Below are positions 22,425-26,465 of a stretch of 26,465 nucleotides of DNA, piece after piece (positions within the stretch are counted from its first letter, which is position 1; each line of letters opens with the position of its first letter). Origin of the DNA: Asterionellopsis glacialis. Taxonomy: Eukaryota; Bacillariophyta; Plagiogrammaphyceae; Rhaphoneidales; Asterionellopsidaceae. The stretch is taken from positions 1 to 26,465 of the forward strand of contig WKLE02003408.1 of the NCBI GenBank assembly GCA_014885115.2. Direction: 5' to 3'. The position numbers were made by a program, and so were the translations under genes. The notes under the pieces are model-generated. The model was not told the DNA's origin. It was given only the letters and a program-made list of their open reading frames with translations, and searched no databases.

Positions 22425-22775
22425 AACCCACTTACCAACACTTTTAGACTACTAGCAGCAACATCACAGAAAATGGACTAGCATGACTCTTCATGGATGA
22501 CAAATCTGACTGGATTCCACCATTCCTATAAGTATGGATTTGGACTACTTGATGCACAAGCAGCAGTAGAGGCTTCTTGAACGTGGGAGATCTTTACAGA
22601 TGAAGAGACAATTATTGCTGAATTGGCTATTATTAATCTCAAGATTTCAGATAAGAAGGATTGCTATGAAACAAATGGGCATTTTGGACATTTCCTTATG
22701 AATATCCAACAATACACCAATCTTTGTTTGAAAGTAAATAATGCACACTATGATCACAAACTCATCAATCTATGA
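22425..22775 (+). pseudogene. decayed subtilisin/kexin-type (S8) protease fragment
   Basis: A single plus-strand frame from 22425 to TGA at 22773-22775 is broken by TAG at 22479-22481 and TGA at 22578-22580. It reads NPLTNTFRLLAATSQKMD, HDSSWMTNLTGFHHSYKYGFG, LLDAQAAVEAS, TWE. This is the pattern at the end of the catalytic domain of kexin/furin-like proprotein convertases: NPxLTWRD, LLAATSQ, DPxDSSWxTN, then a YGFGLxDAxAAVxAA-W helix that precedes the P domain. The catalytic Asp, His and Ser regions are not found upstream, so only a broken piece remains. The family assignment is by pattern from memory. Confidence 0.55.
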
Positions 22776-23016
22776 ATTTGACTTACTCACCATTCATTGT
22801 CGTTTCGTTTCTATTTACATTATACTGAAAAACAAGAGGGACAAACAATAATTCAAAACTAATAGATATTATATTTAAAGCTGTGGCACGTGAACAAATA
22901 ACAATAAACCAAAAAGTTCGAAGCTCATGTAGTGATCTTGAAAGCTGTTGAAAATACTTTAGCTGCTGCATTACACAGATGTCCTGCGTTTTTTTTTAGT
23001 AAAACAAATTGGAGTG
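22776..23016. other. spacer inside the inverted-repeat-bounded segment
   Basis: AT-rich sequence between the protease relic and repeat arm 2. A 62-codon minus-strand frame (22971-22783) has no recognised domain. No other structure was seen. Confidence 0.35.
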
Positions 23017-23192
23017 AGAAAAGAAAAACCCCAAGAACTTGAAAATACGTGAAATTTAAACGATGAGCGCTCTAGTACGGTACTGGTTCTACGAGAGCCA
23101 TTTCTTCTAAAAAGCGTGTGATGTCTGTCCAAATTTCTACAGCTGGGTTCTATAGAGTTTCACCTCCTGTTACTTTACACTATATTCCTCCT
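23017..23192 (-). repeat. inverted-repeat arm 2
   Basis: On the minus strand this arm aligns with 22016-22166, sharing TAAAGTAACAGGAGGT, ACATCACACGCTTTTTAGA and AGAGCGCTCAT. It carries an extra segment near GAACCCAGCTGTAG and is slightly longer. The two arms bound about 1.18 kb that contains the protease relic. The right arm ends about 225 bp before the start of the zinc-ribbon gene, so its outer end could be part of that gene's promoter region. Confidence 0.75.
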
Positions 23193-23416
23193 TGATCTGT
23201 CCACGATAGAATTGCAGTACCGGTACAAGTCTGTCCATGCATCCTGTAATATTTCTGTTTTGGAGTTTGTTGCTTCGGTCACCCTTTGTCGACCAAGCAG
23301 AGAGCAAAACCCACGACAGAACAAAACGCAACTCTTCTCATACAGCGACACCTTCGAAGAGTCCATGGGGAACGAGCTTGCCGCCACTGTAGATAGTAGA
23401 AGAACTAGACCATAGT

Positions 23417-24441
23417 ATGGATGAAGAATCAGAGAACATGACGGCACTGTTCCGTCGCCAAGCTTGCTTTCTCCTGTCATCGGTCGAAGAACCGCAAACG
23501 AAAAAGAATGATAATGACAGTTCGGCGATGACATTAAGAGATATTCAGTCAAGTTTGGGCCATCGATGTCTTGTTGAGGAAAATGACTATATCAACCGTA
23601 ACAATCAAATCCTAACAATGGAAGCAAGAGAGGCTTCTACTTTCGTCGAAAAGCTTGATATGAATGCACCAGCTTCATCTCTTCACTGTCACGGATGTGG
23701 TTGTTGGATGCAACCTGGAAAAAATGTAACAATTCGTCTGAGATCAGTCGGGCGAGGAAGGACAAGGCGACGACGCGCTTCACGTCGAAAGGTACGTTTT
23801 TTTTAAAAAAGAAAACCGGCTAGTAAAAAATTGACTTTATATGACTCATTGTGTTTTTCACGTCTCTTCACGAATCTACAATTTCAAATACATATTTTAT
23901 TTTGAAACAGGCTGCAAAGCTAGTTTCAAAGCAACAAGCCTCAGTGGGAGGAGGACGTCAATTTAGTCAAAGCATAGAGGAACGCAATGCCACAGAACTG
24001 GCTGAATTATACAACGTTACAGATGGAACTATTCGAAACTGTATTGTTTATACTTGTCATAGTTGCGGAACAAAACGGAAAGCGAAAGGACTACCAGTTC
24101 TTCCAGACCATGGCAGGAAACAACCAAAACAACATACAACAAATGGAAGGGCCAATAACACGAAGTCAATAAATCAAAACATAAAATCTTCAAATAAACG
24201 GAAGAAAGTGACAATAGAAATGAAAAGAAGAACATCAACTGCGGCCGCTCTTGAGGAGAACCTAGACTTTGTTCCACTTGCACAAACAACTAAAAATATG
24301 GAAGAAAAGATACCGGCAAAACCATCTACTGGTAGGCGATTGATTAAGGAACCTAGCAAGAAAAAGAGTAAGAAAGAAGCACAGCAACAGCCTGGAAAGT
24401 CGTCTAAATTACTCAACTTCCTATCATCGTTAAATGACTAA
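23417..24441 (+). CDS. zinc-ribbon protein resembling C18orf21/SNM1/Rpp21 RNase MRP/P subunits
   Basis: Two exons, join(23417..23791, 23911..24441), give 301 residues. The ATG at 23417 opens the frame; AAG|GTACGT at 23791/23792 is the donor and GAAACAG|GCT at 23910/23911 the acceptor, phase 0. An N-terminal helix (FRRQACFLLSS, 12-22) is followed by C91-H-G-C94, then a strand and basic segment (TIRLRS, GRTRRRRASRRK). A helical insert around 126-160 leads to T173-C174-H-S-C177-G. The four Cys should bind one zinc. The order (ARYLL-type helix, CxxC, R-x-R-x-K strand, helical insert, CxxC) matches the human C18orf21 (UPF0711) group and, more loosely, Rpp21/Rpr2/SNM1 subunits that help RNase P and MRP bind RNA. 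The C-terminal 115 residues are Lys/Ser/Thr-rich and disordered, with likely nuclear localisation sequences. The gene is convergent with the Patched-like gene. The subunit assignment is inference. Confidence 0.7.
23792..23910 (+). other. spliceosomal intron, 119 bp
   Basis: It begins GTACGT and ends TTTTGAAACAG. It contains in-frame stops for the first exon (TAA at 23804-23806), and the two flanking exons join in phase 0 to give a continuous zinc-ribbon domain. The AT-rich interior is typical of diatom introns. Confidence 0.85.
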
Positions 24442-24705
24442 TTCTTTTAGAACTTGGACTTGAAAATGACATGTAAAAGTGTTTTTCACTTGACATGCAG
24501 AATATGTCTTATTAAGTGTGTTAGTTCAAGTGAAAGCTAGTTTTGATTAAAGAGAAGATAAATAAGTTTACAAAGCTGTCAATTTCAGGACAAAAAAAGT
24601 TTTTGGAAAGCAAGTAGTGTGCATGCATGCATGTATTATATTTAAACATGTACTTGTAATGAATACTAATTTCAAACTGTTGAATCGTATCAACATCTGT
24701 GTCCG
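24442..24705. other. short convergent intergenic region
   Basis: 264 bp between two convergent stop codons. A GCATGCATGCATG run lies at about 24621-24633. Both transcripts must end in or across this stretch, so their 3' ends may overlap. Confidence 0.6.
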
Positions 24706-26401
24706 TTAAGCCACATCTTCATTAATAGTCTCTTCAATAGACTCAATCCCACGGTTATATTTTCCAATTGATTCTAAGGGTCCGATCATAGATAGAAGGA
24801 CAGGAAGCAATACCAATCCATGCAAGAGACCTAACAAAATCAAACCAAAGAAGATAATAAAAACAGTGAAGAAGATCTCACTTGAACTGAAGGCTAATGG
24901 CAAGACACCTAAAATCGTGGAAAAACCACCAACCAGAAGAGACGCTCCAATAGTTTCTAGTGTTTCCTTCGTTTTTGCTGTTCTGCTAGTACCTGCAGTT
25001 TCTAAGTATCTGAGGGTAACATGCATAACAAAATCAACCATAAGTCCAATTGACATTACGGTACCGATGTACATCACAGGGCCCACATGGAGACCACAAA
25101 GCTGGATAAATCCCAGGAGATCAATGTAAAGAACTGCAACCATTGGGCCAACAAAAAAGATTGCTGACCAATGAGGAATCAACAGTAATGCCAAAATCGA
25201 CACCGTCACCGTTCCGAGGATAGTTGTAAGCGTGAGCTCATAAGGGCAAATCCTGTAAAATTCCCAAATATAATAATCCTCCGCAAATGTGAAGAACGAC
25301 CAATCCTTTTTATCCTGATTGATAGGCTGACTGGTGGTAACACCTCTTTGCGCTTCAAGAGCATCAACGGCTTCGAGTACATCTTCTTCGTCAACGTAAT
25401 CAAACCTCAGTAAAGTTCGTGAGGCAGTCATGACACCTTTCTCATCTAAGACGATGTCATCGCTGTGTGCATCGTATTGGATTGGGTCATTGAGGAAGAT
25501 TTCAATCTGTTCTTCAAAAGTCAAAGTCTCCAGAGACGTATCGTTACTGATAAAAGATTTGAAATCTTCTAACCAAAAATTGGAAGTTTCGTTGGCTGTG
25601 TATTTTAAATCTATGAGCTCATTGACATAAACTTCCATTTGATCTCGAATAGAGGGATCAGAAAAGTCTACATCTCGAAAATAGACACCTGCACGAACTC
25701 CATTAGATTCATAAAAGTTATTATAAGCATCCCACCAGGTTTGGATGTAGCTGTCACTTGGAATAACTTCAGTAAAATCAAAATACTTTTAATAAATTGA
25801 ACGAGGAAAAGAGGAACAGAAAAAAATGATATGAGTACTATTTGATCAAGTCATAGTTGGTCAATTCAGAGTTCAAGCTTACCTGATCCAACATAGTGGT
25901 ACGCCAGGTAAAGAAACCAAGCATAGCAGTGAAAAACACCAGAACCATCTTTTTGATATGAGGCCTCAATAACCAGTCGCTGTATTTTGCCATGATGTTA
26001 TCAGCAAAGTGCTTAGTAGGGTTTCCAATTTGATCACTTCGCCCTTCGTGCTCTTCTGTAGTTCCAGTGCAGCAACACAAACAATCACAATGGTTTGCTT
26101 GGATTCGTCTTTCGTCAAGTACTATGAGTGCGACAAAGAATGTGATCTGAAATAGAAAATCAATCATGATAGTTGGGAAACCATACATAACTAGATAACG
26201 TACAGCTGGAATGCTCGATATGCATCCCAATGCAAAGGCAGTTGAAGATGTGAGAGTTGTGAGAAAAATGGTCTCTCCAATGTCTTCCATTGTTTCTTGG
26301 ATGCGATCAACTGGGTCTTTCTTGTAGTCTGTCCTTGAATAGGAACCAAAAATAATAAAAGCATCATCTAGACCGACTCCAAACATGATAAACGGAGTGA
26401 G
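24706..26401 (-). CDS. Patched/RND-type sterol-sensing-domain membrane protein, C-terminal part
   Basis: Two exons on the minus strand, 26401-25883 and 25785-24706, give 532 residues; the 5' exons lie beyond the right edge. The first visible exon starts LTPFIMFGVGLDDAFII, the GxGxDD motif of TM4 in the sterol-sensing domain. It continues through helices (TLTSSTAFALGCISSIPAV, IDFLFQITFFVALIVLDERR) and a Cys-rich cytosolic loop (CDCLCCC) to a new helix and MLDQ. Splicing adds YFDFTEVIPSDSYIQ, the hallmark start of the second luminal domain. The C-terminal half has GTVMSIGLMVDFVMHV (the GxxxD motif of TM10) and paired helices ending at LVLLPVLLSMIGPL. Patched, NPC1 and Dispatched-like proteins use the TM4 and TM10 acidic residues for cation-driven movement of lipids or sterols. 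The substrate here is unknown. The stop is TAA at 24708-24706. Confidence 0.9.
25786..25882 (-). other. spliceosomal intron, 97 bp, in the Patched-like gene
   Basis: On the minus strand the donor is CAG|GTAAGC at 25883/25882 and the acceptor TTAAAAG|TATTTT at 25786/25785. Reading through would end at TAG 16 or so codons later. Splicing joins TMLDQ to YFDFTEVIPSDSY in phase 0, restoring the family pattern. Confidence 0.85.
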
Positions 26402-26465
26402 CTGTCAATTGAAAGCAACAATTTGCAATAGTGAGAAATCTGAATTTATGATGACGAAAAAAAAA
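26402..26465 (-). other. 3' part of an upstream intron of the Patched-like gene
   Basis: On the minus strand the sequence ends CAATTGACAG just before CTC-ACT-CCG, which begins the PFIMFGVGLDD exon. The upstream frame has stops, so this is most likely intron, with its donor outside the window. Confidence 0.7.

Noticed and set aside
23175..23552. 125-codon minus-strand frame with a hydrophobic stretch
   Set aside because: It overlaps exon 1 of the zinc-ribbon gene and its leader in antisense and shows no domain. Its end meets the inverted-repeat arm, but the reading does not continue the conserved frame.

Overview
This window looks like nuclear DNA from a stramenopile alga, most probably a diatom. 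The evidence is: a plastid-type bipartite presequence with an A-F-A motif on the 259-residue protein; PT/PS-rich and Cys-rich secreted proteins of the kind common in diatoms; short GT-AG spliceosomal introns (97 and 119 bp); long AT-rich intergenic stretches; and no operon-like packing. I cannot name the species.

Layout. 1-239: 3' end of a gene for a PT/PS-repeat protein with a Lys/Gln-rich tail (+). 1011-1790: plastid-targeted protein with paired PGRL1-like motifs (-). 2907-4658 and 6182-8557: two paralogous single-pass membrane proteins (-) sharing a distinctive set of tail motifs; only the second has a signal region, PT stalk and ectodomain. 10799-13783: large secreted protein (-) with a GH29-like catalytic-type domain, a Cys-rich region, a Glu/Pro/Ala linker and four tandem Cys-rich modules. 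13784-16155: AT-rich spacer with GTAC-rich palindromes and a diverged direct repeat. 16156-23200: a graveyard of decayed sequence. It holds a transposon-protein relic, hairpin repeats, a GACTG minisatellite inside a small membrane-type reading frame, a broken C2H2 zinc-finger gene, a frameshifted coiled-coil fragment, and a broken subtilisin/kexin-type protease fragment between inverted repeats. 23417-24441: an intact two-exon gene (+) for a zinc-ribbon protein resembling the C18orf21/SNM1/Rpp21 group of RNase MRP/P subunits. 24706-26401 and beyond: the 3' two exons of a Patched/RND-type transporter-like gene (-), convergent with the zinc-ribbon gene.

The intact genes do not form one obvious pathway. 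The recurring theme at the left is secreted or cell-surface proteins with low-complexity stalks: the PT-rich partial gene, the two membrane paralogues and the GH29-like protein. Two of the large reading frames extend upstream through TTG codons, which are implausible starts in a nuclear gene, so I moved both starts to the first ATG (8557 and 13783). The most interesting items are the membrane-protein family with its conserved tail code, the four-fold Cys-rich module, the zinc-ribbon gene, and the structured decayed region.
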